A stretch of 21,314 nucleotides of DNA from Candidatus Desantisiibacteriota bacterium (GTDB taxonomy: Bacteria; UBA9089; CG2-30-40-21). Below are positions 8,848-16,116 of this stretch, piece by piece. The position numbers were made by a program, and so were the translations under genes. The stretch is taken from NCBI GenBank assembly GCA_016208205.1, contig JACQYP010000060.1, positions 1 to 21,314 of the forward strand, in the 5' to 3' direction. The notes under the pieces are model-generated. The model was not told the origin of the DNA. It worked only from the letters and a program-made list of their open reading frames with translations, and made no database searches. Position 1 is the first letter of the stretch; every line of letters starts with the position of its first letter.

Positions 8848-9511
8848 AGCAACAAAACCATTGGTCAAGCTATTAAAGGATGAAAAGGATATTGATATCC
8901 GAAGAATGATAGTAGTTGTCCTTGGTGAGCTTTCAGATCCGGCTGGAATCAATGGCTTGATAGGTGCCTTAACCGATAAGGATGAAACCACCCAGGAAAA
9001 TGCAGCCCGTTCACTGATTAAGATAGGCAATCCATCCATAGAGAAATTGATTGCTGCCCTTGATAATAAGAAGAATGACCCTGTTGTCAGACAATACGCC
9101 ATCACTATCCTTGGTAAGGTAAGTAAAAAGGGTGATAAGAAACTCATCCAGATAGCACTGGCTGCTCTTACTGATAAGGATAATGAGCTTCGTAGGCGAG
9201 CTGCTATTGTCTTAGGGATGATTGGTGATAAAAATGCTGTTGCCGGCTTGATTGCCAGCCTTAAGGATAAGAGTTCTCCTGTACAAAAGAACGCCGCAGA
9301 ATCATTGGCAAGGATAGGTAAGCCGGCAGTAAAACCATTGATTACAGCCTTAACAGATTCTAATAGGGATGTGAGAGGATATAGCGTTTATGCCTTAGGT
9401 AGAATAGGTAACAAGAGGTGTGTCAGATACTTAAAAATGGTGGCAAATAACGACAGCGACAAAATGGTACAAGAAACGGCAAAAAATGTGCTGGCTAAGC
9501 GGAAGTTTTAG
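8759..9511 (+). pseudogene. HEAT-repeat protein, C-terminal part in another frame
   Basis: Continues the preceding gene after a frameshift. From about 8832 this frame reads VFKDTKATKPLVKLLKDE and carries about seven more HEAT repeats, ending in KNVLAKRKF. It has no plausible own start: the frame opens at a TTG at 8759 without a Shine-Dalgarno, and the first ATG (8906) falls inside a repeat. The residues before 8820 are out-of-frame reading of the upstream part. Together the two parts would make a protein of about 700 residues with some 21 repeats. The break may be a real mutation, a sequencing or assembly error, or, less likely, a recoding site. The terminal repeats are well preserved, which suggests a recent event or an artefact. 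Confidence 0.75.
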
Positions 9512-9520
9512 GGTGGGAGA

Positions 9521-9636
9521 GAACACGAATTGCACGAAAGGAAGAAAACACGAAAAGTAAATTAGAATCTTTTTCGTAATTTCTAAATTTCGTGCTTTCG
9601 TGATAAAAAATTCCTTTATTCGTGTAATTCGTGTTC
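9521..9636. repeat. Inverted repeat of CACGAA words after the HEAT gene
   Basis: GAACACGAATTGCACGAA at 9521-9538 pairs with TTCGTGTAATTCGTGTTC at 9619-9636 (one mismatch), and the space between holds more TTCGTG/CACGAA words. It begins 10 bp after the HEAT stop and ends 19 bp before the pdaD Shine-Dalgarno. A relative, TTCGTGCCTTCGTGCC, occurs at 16948-16963. Confidence 0.8.
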
Positions 9637-9670
9637 AAACTTAAAAAATTAAACGGAGGTATTGCATAAA

Positions 9671-10132
9671 ATGATTCCTGTACCAACAAAAATGGCGTTG
9701 ACTTCTGGAGGAGCAGAGGGTTCAACCAAATTGAATGCCTTTGACCATGCCTTGCTTGCTGCCGGCATAGGTAATATTAACCTGATAAAGGTATCGAGTA
9801 TTGTGCCGCCTGATATTGAGTTAATAGAACTCCCATTTATCCCTGGCGGATCCCTGACACCAATGGCTTATGCTACTATTACCAGCGATGTGCCGGGTGA
9901 GATGATTGCCTCGGCAGTAGCTGCCGGTTTCCACAGACCTGACCATTATGGGGTTATTATGGAGTATTCTGGAAAGTGTACCGCAAAAGAGGCATCTGAG
10001 AGGGTTATTGTTATGGTAGAAGAGGCATTTGCTACCAGGGGGATTGCCCTTGATGATATCAAGGTAACAAGTACGCAACATACTGTGGTCAAGATAGGAA
10101 GCACAATCGCTGCTGCTGTTTTGTTGTATTAA
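9671..10132 (+). CDS. pdaD: Pyruvoyl-dependent arginine decarboxylase
   Basis: Decarboxylates arginine to agmatine using a pyruvoyl group made by self-cleavage of the proenzyme. The 153-residue protein has the expected cleavage region KVSSIVPP; the new N-terminal pyruvoyl would come from Ser43 after the Ser42-Ser43 bond breaks. The acidic residue in GVIMEYSG (Glu98) matches the proposed proton donor of the archaeal enzyme. PGGSLTPMAYA and the C-terminal VKIGSTIAAAVLL are also family-like. The start is the ATG at 9671, 11 nt after GGAGG (9655-9659); an in-frame TTG at 9662 is too close to it. The gene sits 187 bp before agmatinase, so the pair should convert arginine to putrescine. The family was first described in archaea but is present in several bacterial phyla. 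Confidence 0.94.
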   Translation: MIPVPTKMALTSGGAEGSTKLNAFDHALLAAGIGNINLIKVSSIVPPDIELIELPFIPGGSLTPMAYATITSDVPGEMIASAVAAGFHRPDHYGVIMEYSGKCTAKEASERVIVMVEEAFATRGIALDDIKVTSTQHTVVKIGSTIAAAVLLY

Positions 10133-10139
10133 AAAGTAG

Positions 10140-10159
10140 CACAGGCATTCTTGCCTGTG
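10140..10159 (+). repeat. Hairpin CACAGGCA/TGCCTGTG after pdaD
   Basis: An 8-bp perfect stem with a TTCT loop starts 8 nt after the pdaD stop. There is no T-run after it, so it is not a standard terminator. A related sequence, CACAGGCAAGGATGTCTGTG, lies at the right end of the window (21292-21311), so it belongs to a dispersed repeat rather than being a unique terminator. Confidence 0.65.
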
Positions 10160-10240
10160 TGAATTTAAGAACAATGATCGAGGAATAAGATTCTAATAAC
10201 TTGCTTACTTCTGCGAGTAATGTGAGCAGGTTCTTTCATT

Positions 10241-10307
10241 CTGACTCCTGAATTCTGCAGTTCTGTATTCCGCATTTTAGCTCACCGATAACCGATTACC
10301 TTTTAAT
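10241..10307. repeat. Composite of dispersed repeat words before speB
   Basis: Contains GAATTCTGCAGTTCTG, ATTCCGCATTTTA and CCGATAACCGATTACC in this order. The same three words occur in the opposite orientation and matching order at 21136-21197 (TAATCGGTTA, GCGGAATTTTAGAATTC, AGAATGCAGAA). It fills the pdaD-speB gap up to the Shine-Dalgarno of speB. Confidence 0.65.
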
Positions 10308-10319
10308 TGGAGGGATAAC

Positions 10320-11171
10320 ATGCATTCTGTTAAAAAATTTTTAGATTTTGAAGCACACTTAAACGAGGCTACGGTTGCTTTGTTAGGAGCACCTCTTGAA
10401 TATAGTGTCCCCAAAAGAGATAACCCTTTTGGACCAGGTATGGCTGATGGTCCACATATTATCAAACAGATGTCCCACCTCTTAGAAAGCTATAGCCCCA
10501 GATTGGATCGCAGTTTACAAGAGATGAAGTTGTGTGATATGGGAGGGGTAACCTTTGGTCGTGATATTATTGAATCCTTAAGGCTTATTGCAGAAGAGAT
10601 AGAAGCCATTAACAATAAAAAGGTTGTGGTTATTGGCGGTGAACATACGGTTACAGTGGGGGTTGTTGAGGGATTGCTCAAACAATATCCTGAGATGGTA
10701 ATTATACAGATAGATGCTCATACTGACCTGAGGAATGAATATGAGGATAAAAAATATTCTCATGCCTGTGTAATGAGACGCTGTTTGGAAATAGTTGGAC
10801 CAGAAAGGATATATCAATTAGGAATTAGATCCGGAGAAAAAGAAGAATTTGAGCTTGGCAGAAAGCAGTGCCATTTATCTTCCCAACTAACACTTGATAC
10901 CGCTACCCTGAAAAGACTGCAAGGGCTACCGGTTTATTTAACCATTGACCTTGATATTCTGGATCCTGCCTATGCACCCGGGGTAAGCGTTCCTGAGTCA
11001 TGTGGAGCTTCTCCGCATGAGTTGTTTGAGGCTATCTATTCCTTAAGCAGATTGAATATTATTGGTTTTGATGTGGTTGAGATTCTTCCATCTCATGATA
11101 TAGGACAGATTACAGCTGCAATAGCTGCTAAGATTATCAGAGAGGCAATCTTAACATTCTGGGGGAAGTAA
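10320..11171 (+). CDS. speB: Agmatinase
   Basis: Hydrolyses agmatine to putrescine and urea, using a dinuclear manganese centre of the ureohydrolase family. The metal ligands are all visible: His109 in GGEHT, Asp132/His134/Asp136 in DAHTD, and Asp210/Asp212 in TIDLDILDPA. The later conserved PGVSVPESCG and FDVVEILPSHD are agmatinase-like. Length is 283 residues, slightly short but complete. The ATG at 10320 follows GGAGGG (10309-10314) by 5 nt. The gene follows pdaD on the same strand, supporting agmatine rather than arginine as substrate. Guanidinobutyrase or another ureohydrolase specificity cannot be ruled out from sequence alone. Confidence 0.94.
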   Translation: MHSVKKFLDFEAHLNEATVALLGAPLEYSVPKRDNPFGPGMADGPHIIKQMSHLLESYSPRLDRSLQEMKLCDMGGVTFGRDIIESLRLIAEEIEAINNKKVVVIGGEHTVTVGVVEGLLKQYPEMVIIQIDAHTDLRNEYEDKKYSHACVMRRCLEIVGPERIYQLGIRSGEKEEFELGRKQCHLSSQLTLDTATLKRLQGLPVYLTIDLDILDPAYAPGVSVPESCGASPHELFEAIYSLSRLNIIGFDVVEILPSHDIGQITAAIAAKIIREAILTFWGK

Positions 11172-11344
11172 GAGACTCACGCGGAGACACGGAGGACGCG
11201 GAGAGGAAAATGTAGGGACAGAGCCGCCCCTGCGAAGGCAGGGGGCTTGTCCCTGTCCGAGAATGGTTGTCCCTTGTTGGCGGAGGGTTAGGAGTCGTTT
11301 AATTTCTGCACTCTGCTGTTACACATTCCAAGGGGTGAGGTCCA
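11172..11344. repeat. speB-rsmD gap: word repeats and a nested hairpin
   Basis: The gap holds CACGCGGAGACACGGAGG (11179-11196), then a hairpin with outer GGGACA (11215-11220) and TGTCCC (11248-11253) around the inner stem CCCCTGC/GCAGGGG (11227-11233, 11238-11244; loop GAAG). GTAGGGACA at its start matches the palindrome at 7148-7175. The rsmD ribosome binding site GAGG lies at 11337-11340. No gene is visible here. Confidence 0.65.
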
Positions 11345-11914
11345 ATGATTAGAATCAGCGGCGGTATCGCCAAGGGTAGAAAAATAAAGGCATTAGATAC
11401 TATGTCTACCCGTCCGACCCTGAGCAGGGTAAAAACATCTTTATTTGACATGCTGTCTGATAGGATTCAGGATGCTGTTATCTTAGATCTATACTCCGGG
11501 ACCGGCAATATTGGCATCGAAGCCTTAAGCCGTGGGGCAAAACGAGTTGTTTTTGTCGAAAATAATGATTCACAGGCAAGGCTTATCAAGGAAAATTTAA
11601 CAATCGTCAACCTTCTTGGGTCTGCTGAAATAATTACCTTAAATGTCTTTGAAGCAATCAGCAGATTAGATAAAAAAATGGTATTTGATATCATTTATCT
11701 GGCTCCCCCATTCTTAAAGGGGCTTGTCTGGCCAACTATAGAGGCAATAAGTAAGAGCAGCCTGCTTTCTTCAGGTGGATTGGTTGGTGTAGAACATCAT
11801 AAAAAAGAGACCGTTCTGCCTCTGGCAAAGGGGTCATTTGAAACCGACACATTAACCCTGACAAAACAACGCCGATATGGGGATATTGTAATTTCATTTT
11901 ATGAAATTACATAG
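11345..11914 (+). CDS. rsmD: 16S rRNA (guanine966-N2)-methyltransferase family
   Basis: SAM-dependent methyltransferase expected to modify G966 of 16S rRNA. The 189-residue protein starts with RISGGIAKGRKIKA and TRPTLSRVKTSLFDML, the RsmD hallmark. The SAM-binding motif is VILDLYSGTGNIGIEALSRGA (residues 45-65), followed by VVFVENN. The catalytic motif IV, usually DPPY, reads LAPPF here (Ala120-Pro-Pro-Phe123). I recall APP variants in some other bacterial relatives, so this may be a subfamily trait rather than loss of activity. The ATG at 11345 has GAGG at 11337-11340. It is 52 bp from the sigma factor gene on the same strand. The last codons lie in a palindrome at 11888-11910. Confidence 0.88.
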   Translation: MIRISGGIAKGRKIKALDTMSTRPTLSRVKTSLFDMLSDRIQDAVILDLYSGTGNIGIEALSRGAKRVVFVENNDSQARLIKENLTIVNLLGSAEIITLNVFEAISRLDKKMVFDIIYLAPPFLKGLVWPTIEAISKSSLLSSGGLVGVEHHKKETVLPLAKGSFETDTLTLTKQRRYGDIVISFYEIT

Positions 11915-11940
11915 GAAGGTTCACGGTTAAACCCTGAACC
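11888..11940. repeat. Two inverted repeats at the rsmD 3' end
   Basis: GTAATTTCAT (11888-11897) and ATGAAATTAC (11901-11910) form a perfect 10-bp palindrome inside the last codons of rsmD. It is followed by GGTTCA/TGAACC (11918-11923, 11935-11940), a member of the GGTTCACGG word family also seen at 6994-7049. Together they fill most of the gap to the sigma factor gene. Confidence 0.65.
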
Positions 11941-11966
11941 TTGAACCCAGAATAAGGGATTCTTAG

Positions 11967-13376
11967 ATGAAAAATTATCGAAACAAAATAGACCAGCTCT
12001 TAAAAAAAGAACAGCAGAACGGCTATCTTACACATGATGATGTTGATACGATACTTGATGATACTGATGCTGATCCGTCACAGATGGATGATATCCTTGC
12101 GTATCTTAAGGATGAACATATTGAGATTCATGAAGATATGTTAGAGAAGGAGATAGAGTCTGAGATTGAAGAAAAAAAGGCTATAAAAAAAGGCAAGAAA
12201 TATGTGTCTGACTCACCAATAAAAGCCTATCTGAAGGAGATTAATAAGATTCCTCTTTTAGATGCTGATGAAGAAAAAAAATTAGCTATAGAGATGGAAA
12301 AGAAAAGAATAAAGGTTAAAGAAATAGAGCTAAAGATTGGTATGTCTGCAAAAAGGTTTCGTAAATGGAATGAAGAATGGGAAAAAGGTACAGAAAGGCA
12401 CAAAGGTACAGTTGAACCCTCACACCATCCCTCTCCCATTAGGAGAGGGAGAGAGGCACAGTTGAACCCTCTCCCCATCCCTCTCCCATTAGGAGAGGGA
12501 GAAAGGCACAGAGGAATAGAAGAAGAGATGCATATCCATTCGACAGAGGGGACCCCTGTGTCAGAGAGGCTTCCTCAGTTAGCAGAATTCTCTGCAGAAG
12601 ATATCAAGGATATGCTTTCTCAGATAGATACATTTGATACAGAGATTGAAAATATAAAAAGAAGATTTATAGAAGCAAACCTGCGATTAGTAGTTACATT
12701 TGCTAAAAAATATGTACCCGGTGGGGTAATGAGCTTGCTTGATATTATTAATGAAGGCAATATGGGACTAATTAAGGCTGTGGAAAGGTATAACTATATG
12801 GAAGGGTATCGGTTCAGCACCTATGCCATCTGGTGGATAAAACAAGCTATCTTACGAGCTGTCTCTGACCAGGCAAGAACTATCAGGATCCCAATCTATA
12901 TGGTAGAGATAATTAATCGATGCCTGAAAACCATCCAGTTGCTTGCTCAACAATTAGGAAGAGAGCCTGAACTGGAAGAGATAGCAGAAAAAATGCATCT
13001 GCCTGTGCCAAAGGTGATTGAGTTGATTAATATTGCGCAAGAGCCTGTTTCTCTTGACTCACCCATGGGCGTTGATGGGGAAAGTCAACTTGGTGATTTG
13101 ATTGAAGATAAAGAAACCCTTTCTCCGGCAAAAACCTTATTCCTGCGAATGCTTCAGGAAAGGATTAATGATATCCTTAATATGCTTCCGGAAAAAGAAA
13201 AAATGACGCTGAAATTAAGGTTTGGTCTGGACGGCATGGAACCACATACCCTTGAAGAGGTTGGAAAAATTTTAGGATTAACCAGAGAAAGGGCAAGGCA
13301 GATAGAAAAAATTGTGTTGGAAAAGCTCCGCAGTATGAAAATAACACAAGAGTTGCAGAGCTATTTGAGGGAATAA
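11967..13376 (+). CDS. rpoD: RNA polymerase primary-type sigma-70 factor
   Basis: Directs RNA polymerase to promoters. Regions in order: 1.1-like segment (residues 6-55, [20 protein letters not shown]), 1.2 ([17 protein letters not shown], 82-98), 2 ([16 protein letters not shown] to [14 protein letters not shown], about 235-314), 3 ([15 protein letters not shown] onward) and 4 with the helix-turn-helix [20 protein letters not shown] near the C-terminus. Region 1.1 and the full set favour a housekeeping factor; an alternative RpoD-like paralogue is possible. The -35 and -10 boxes seen at 3298 and 7274 fit such a factor. Residues about 149-182, between regions 1.2 and 2.1, are encoded by a 50-bp tandem repeat and are rich in Pro, Arg and Gly. 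The ATG has AAGGG at 11954-11958. It ends 58 bp before the glycosyltransferase start. Confidence 0.94.
   Translation: MKNYRNKIDQLLKKEQQNGYLTHDDVDTILDDTDADPSQMDDILAYLKDEHIEIHEDMLEKEIESEIEEKKAIKKGKKYVSDSPIKAYLKEINKIPLLDADEEKKLAIEMEKKRIKVKEIELKIGMSAKRFRKWNEEWEKGTERHKGTVEPSHHPSPIRRGREAQLNPLPIPLPLGEGERHRGIEEEMHIHSTEGTPVSERLPQLAEFSAEDIKDMLSQIDTFDTEIENIKRRFIEANLRLVVTFAKKYVPGGVMSLLDIINEGNMGLIKAVERYNYMEGYRFSTYAIWWIKQAILRAVSDQARTIRIPIYMVEIINRCLKTIQLLAQQLGREPELEEIAEKMHLPVPKVIELINIAQEPVSLDSPMGVDGESQLGDLIEDKETLSPAKTLFLRMLQERINDILNMLPEKEKMTLKLRFGLDGMEPHTLEEVGKILGLTRERARQIEKIVLEKLRSMKITQELQSYLRE
12411..12510. repeat. Two tandem 50-bp repeats inside rpoD
   Basis: GTTGAACCCT starts both units (12411 and 12461). 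Each unit holds the hairpin CCCTCTCC-CATTA-GGAGAGGG (12429-12449 and 12479-12499). Since 50 is not a multiple of 3, the two copies are translated in different frames ([17 protein letters not shown], then [15 protein letters not shown]), yet the whole reading frame stays open. Flanking GGTACAGAAAGGCACAAAGG words match the dispersed CACAGAGG/CACAAAGG family. Confidence 0.9.
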
Positions 13377-13420
13377 GGAATAGGTCATATGACTTATAAG
13401 TCTTATATGACCTATTCCTT
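13375..13420. repeat. Perfect 16-bp inverted repeat between rpoD and glycosyltransferase
   Basis: AAGGAATAGGTCATAT (13375-13390) and ATATGACCTATTCCTT (13405-13420) are exact complements, with a further palindrome GACTTATAAGTC in the loop. It starts in the rpoD stop codon and ends 4 nt before the Shine-Dalgarno of the next gene. No T-run follows, so transcription may pass through. Confidence 0.85.
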
Positions 13421-13433
13421 GAAAAAGGTAAAA

Positions 13434-14531
13434 ATGTCCTTAAAAATACTTCATGTCGATACCTCTATAAACTGGCGCGGTGGCGAGCAACAACTGCTTT
13501 ATTTATTCACAGGGTTACAAAAAAAAGGTTATTCTCAACTTATTGCCTGTCAACCAGATAGCCTTTTGCTCAAAAGGTGTCAGGGGTATGCCGCAACTAT
13601 TCCGGTGAGAATGTGGGGAGAGTGGGATATTGCTGCTGTTTGTAAATTGGCACGGCTTATTGATATTAAAGGCATTCAACTTGTTCACCTCCATTCATCC
13701 CATGCCCATGCCCTTGGATTAATGGCAGCTAAAATCTCCAGATCAAAACCAGCGGTTGTTGTCTCTCGAAGGGTGGATTTTCATCTCCGCAAGAATCCTA
13801 TATCATGGATTAAGTACAGAATAGGCGTAAACAGGATAATTGCAGTCTCAAATGCCGTTAAACAAGTGCTTATATCAGATGGCATCCGTCCGGAAGAGAT
13901 TGATGTAGTCCATGATGGGATTGATGTAGAATGGTTTGGCAAGGATATAGATAATGATTATCTATATCAGGAATTCGGATTAAATCACATGTTCCCAATT
14001 GTCGGCATTATCGCTGCCCTGGCACCGCACAAGGATCATAAGACCTTCCTGCAGGCATGTTCTCATGTAAAAAAAACCAATCATCAGGTACAGTTTCTTA
14101 TTGTTGGTAATGGTGAATTGAGATGTAAACTACAGCAAATGGTAAAGAGATTAGATATAGAAAACAATGTTATCTTTACCGGCTTCAGAAATGATATTCC
14201 CCAAATCCTATCCATTTTAACTGTCTTTGTTGTTTCCTCTTACTTAGAAGGGCTAAATACTTCTATCCTTGAGGCACAGTCAGCCGGCGTACCGGTGATT
14301 GCAACCAGAACCGGCGGTATTCCGGAGATAATCCAGGACGGGATTAACGGCTTGCTTGTCCTGCCTCAACACCCCGAGTCTCTGGCTGAGGGGATTATTC
14401 AATTGATAGGCAATAAGACACTATCTAATCAATTGGCTGCTATTGCCAAGAAAGATGTGAGAAAATTTAATATGGAGGCAATGATTGATACTACAGAAGC
14501 TGTTTATCATCGGGTTATGGGTATGGTGTAA
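13434..14531 (+). CDS. Family 4 glycosyltransferase
   Basis: Probably transfers a sugar from a nucleotide donor to a surface glycan; donor and acceptor unknown. The 365-residue protein has the two-domain GT-B layout. The N-terminal domain opens with LKILHVDTSINWRGGEQQLL and includes HLHSSHAHALGLMAA and IIAVSNAVKQVL. The C-terminal domain has GIIAALAPHKDHKTFL, FLIVGNGELRCKL, NVIFTGFRNDIP and the EX7E motif in EGLNTSILEAQSAGVPVIA. An in-frame ATG at 13389 would add 15 residues encoded by the upstream palindrome (MTYKSYMTYS), so I chose the ATG at 13434 with AAGG at 13425-13428. Its last 47 nt overlap the Wzi-like gene, pointing to joint use in capsule or exopolysaccharide assembly. Confidence 0.88.
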   Translation: MSLKILHVDTSINWRGGEQQLLYLFTGLQKKGYSQLIACQPDSLLLKRCQGYAATIPVRMWGEWDIAAVCKLARLIDIKGIQLVHLHSSHAHALGLMAAKISRSKPAVVVSRRVDFHLRKNPISWIKYRIGVNRIIAVSNAVKQVLISDGIRPEEIDVVHDGIDVEWFGKDIDNDYLYQEFGLNHMFPIVGIIAALAPHKDHKTFLQACSHVKKTNHQVQFLIVGNGELRCKLQQMVKRLDIENNVIFTGFRNDIPQILSILTVFVVSSYLEGLNTSILEAQSAGVPVIATRTGGIPEIIQDGINGLLVLPQHPESLAEGIIQLIGNKTLSNQLAAIAKKDVRKFNMEAMIDTTEAVYHRVMGMV

Positions 14532-15666
14532 TTTTTGTTTACTGACATCCAATTGTGAAGGGGCAGACGGCACAGAGGAAGGCACAAAGGAAATAGGAAT
14601 TTCCTTGTCTGTTGTTGATGATAATAGCTCATCTTTTCCTAATAACTATGGAGAAAGCTATCGGCAGGGGATAAATCTTTCCACTGACCTAAGGCTATGT
14701 GGCAAATTCTATGATTTTTGTCCGCAGTTAAAATTCAGTCGTGATAATGCAACAGCTGATCTGAAATGGGGATACCTCAGCTACAGCAAATGGAATACAA
14801 CCATTCAGGCAGGCAGGATTCCTCACTGGTGGGGACCAGGGCACAGTGGGGCATGGCTGCTTACAACCAATGCCCAGACATTTGATCAGATAAAGCTGAC
14901 AAACAGACAAGCTGTCTTGTTGCCATGGCTTGGCAGCTCAAAGCTTGAGTTTATTCTGGGGGAATTAAGCAAGCAAACAATTAATTATAGTAATAACAGT
15001 GTTCCTACGACAAAGACAGAAAAACCTGGATTGGTTGGCTTGCGGTTTGATTGCAGCCCTAATAAATACATTAAACTTGGAGCAGGAGAGACCTGCATGA
15101 TAAGTGGACGCGAGCGGCTGAAGATACAGGATTATTTTCAGGCATTATTCCCTGGGGGTGATACAACTATACAAGAAATGACCAATGGACCAATCACCAA
15201 CCGCATTGCCTCTATAGACACAACCTTCCGTATTCCAATCAATCATCAATGCTTAAAAGGAGCGGAAATTTACTGGGAATATGGCGGTGAAGACTGTAAC
15301 CCTACCAGAGGCGGCTTTCAATTCTTAAGTGCTCCAGCCAATCTCTTCGGGATATACCTTGATACAGGAATAGCAGACATGCGAATAGAATACGCTGAGG
15401 ATGAGGATGATTGTGTAATATGGTATACACATGGAAATTTTACAAAAGGATATAGGCATAAAGACAAAATCCTCGGGCATCATATGAATGGCAAAAGCTG
15501 GTATTTCTCTGCATCCTGCCCCATTCCCCTCAAACAAACAGGTTTTCTGGAGGCTGAAATGGTTAATAATAAGATAGCAGGTATTGACCTTGGCTGTTTG
15601 GATACATGGAGGCTCAGGATACGACCGGATGATGGAGTGAGCGTTGATTATAAGGTGGGTTGGTAA
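14485..15666 (+). CDS. Wzi-like capsule assembly outer-membrane protein
   Basis: Predicted outer-membrane beta-barrel of the Wzi/capsule-assembly family, which in enterobacteria helps attach capsule to the surface. The signature segment is AGRIPHWWGPGHSGAWLLTT followed by NAQTFDQIKLT (about residues 109-139), and alternating beta-strand-like segments fill the rest of the 393 residues. The start is a TTG at 14485 with a strong GGAGG (14474-14478) 6 nt before it, giving a hydrophobic signal peptide (LFIIGLWVWCNFCLL). The start lies within the glycosyltransferase gene, indicating translational coupling. The mature N-terminus (GADGTEEGTKEIG) is encoded by dispersed repeat words (GGCACAGAGG, GGCACAAAGG). 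No other Wzx/Wzy or export genes are seen, so the pathway is inferred from the pair only. Confidence 0.8.
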   Translation: MILQKLFIIGLWVWCNFCLLTSNCEGADGTEEGTKEIGISLSVVDDNSSSFPNNYGESYRQGINLSTDLRLCGKFYDFCPQLKFSRDNATADLKWGYLSYSKWNTTIQAGRIPHWWGPGHSGAWLLTTNAQTFDQIKLTNRQAVLLPWLGSSKLEFILGELSKQTINYSNNSVPTTKTEKPGLVGLRFDCSPNKYIKLGAGETCMISGRERLKIQDYFQALFPGGDTTIQEMTNGPITNRIASIDTTFRIPINHQCLKGAEIYWEYGGEDCNPTRGGFQFLSAPANLFGIYLDTGIADMRIEYAEDEDDCVIWYTHGNFTKGYRHKDKILGHHMNGKSWYFSASCPIPLKQTGFLEAEMVNNKIAGIDLGCLDTWRLRIRPDDGVSVDYKVGW

Positions 15667-15674
15667 TGGAGAAG

Positions 15675-16109
15675 GTAACTACTCAGGTAGACTTGTCCCT
15701 GTGAATACAGGGATAGGCTGAAGGAATGAATCATGCGTGATCATACAAAACTTCGGGCATTTGAGTTGGTTGATGAAGTAGCAATGTTGGTTTATCGGGT
15801 AACCGCAGGGTTTCTGAAAGAAGAGTTGTTTGGATTGACTTCTCAAATACGGCGGACAGCAGTTTCAGTTCCTTCTAATATCGTGGAGGGTTGCGCTCGT
15901 GAGATCAAGGCAGATTATCTCAGATCTCTCAATATAGCTTTCGGGTCATTGATGGAACTGCACTATCAACTAAATTTGTCGAAGTGTTTAGGCTTCTTGC
16001 CTAACAAGGACTTACCTCTGATTGAACCAAAGGTCGTAGAAGCAGAGAAGGTATCAAATAGCTTGATTTGTGCCTTGCGAAATGATTTATAGCCTTCAGC
16101 CTTCAGCCT
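15675..16109. other. Possible S23-gene cassette bounded by inverted repeats
   Basis: The S23 gene is preceded by GTAACTACTCAGGT (15675-15688), a short hairpin CCCTGT/ACAGGG (15697-15712) and AGGCTGAAGG (15715-15724). It is followed directly after its stop by two overlapping copies of the complement CCTTCAGCCT (16093-16102 and 16100-16109). The 14-bp word recurs exactly at 19527-19540. The layout suggests a small transferable unit of about 435 bp; no transposase is present. Confidence 0.5.
15733..16092 (+). CDS. S23 / four-helix-bundle protein
   Basis: Member of the small four-helix-bundle family (23S rRNA intervening-sequence protein, TIGR02436/PF05635 as I recall). Family signatures: FELVDEVAMLVYRVTAGFLKEE, ELFGLTSQIRRTAVSVPSNI, VEGCAR and LNIAFGSLMELHYQL; 119 residues is the usual length. 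Some relatives sit in 23S rRNA insertions and others are accessory proteins of diversity-generating retroelements. Here it stands alone, with no rRNA or reverse transcriptase nearby, so its role is unknown. The ATG at 15733 follows AAGGA (15721-15725). The coding sequence is closely framed by inverted GGCTGAAGG/CCTTCAGCC repeats, which suggests that the gene travels with them. It converges on the isochorismatase-fold gene, 24 bp away. Confidence 0.9.
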   Translation: MRDHTKLRAFELVDEVAMLVYRVTAGFLKEELFGLTSQIRRTAVSVPSNIVEGCAREIKADYLRSLNIAFGSLMELHYQLNLSKCLGFLPNKDLPLIEPKVVEAEKVSNSLICALRNDL

Positions 16110-16116
16110 AAACACC

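Noticed and set aside
10140..10159. Rho-independent terminator after pdaD
   Set aside because: A good stem, but no T-run follows and a related copy exists at the window end, so it is a dispersed repeat.
15733..16092. 23S rRNA intervening sequence
   Set aside because: The S23-type gene is here, but no rRNA sequence surrounds it.
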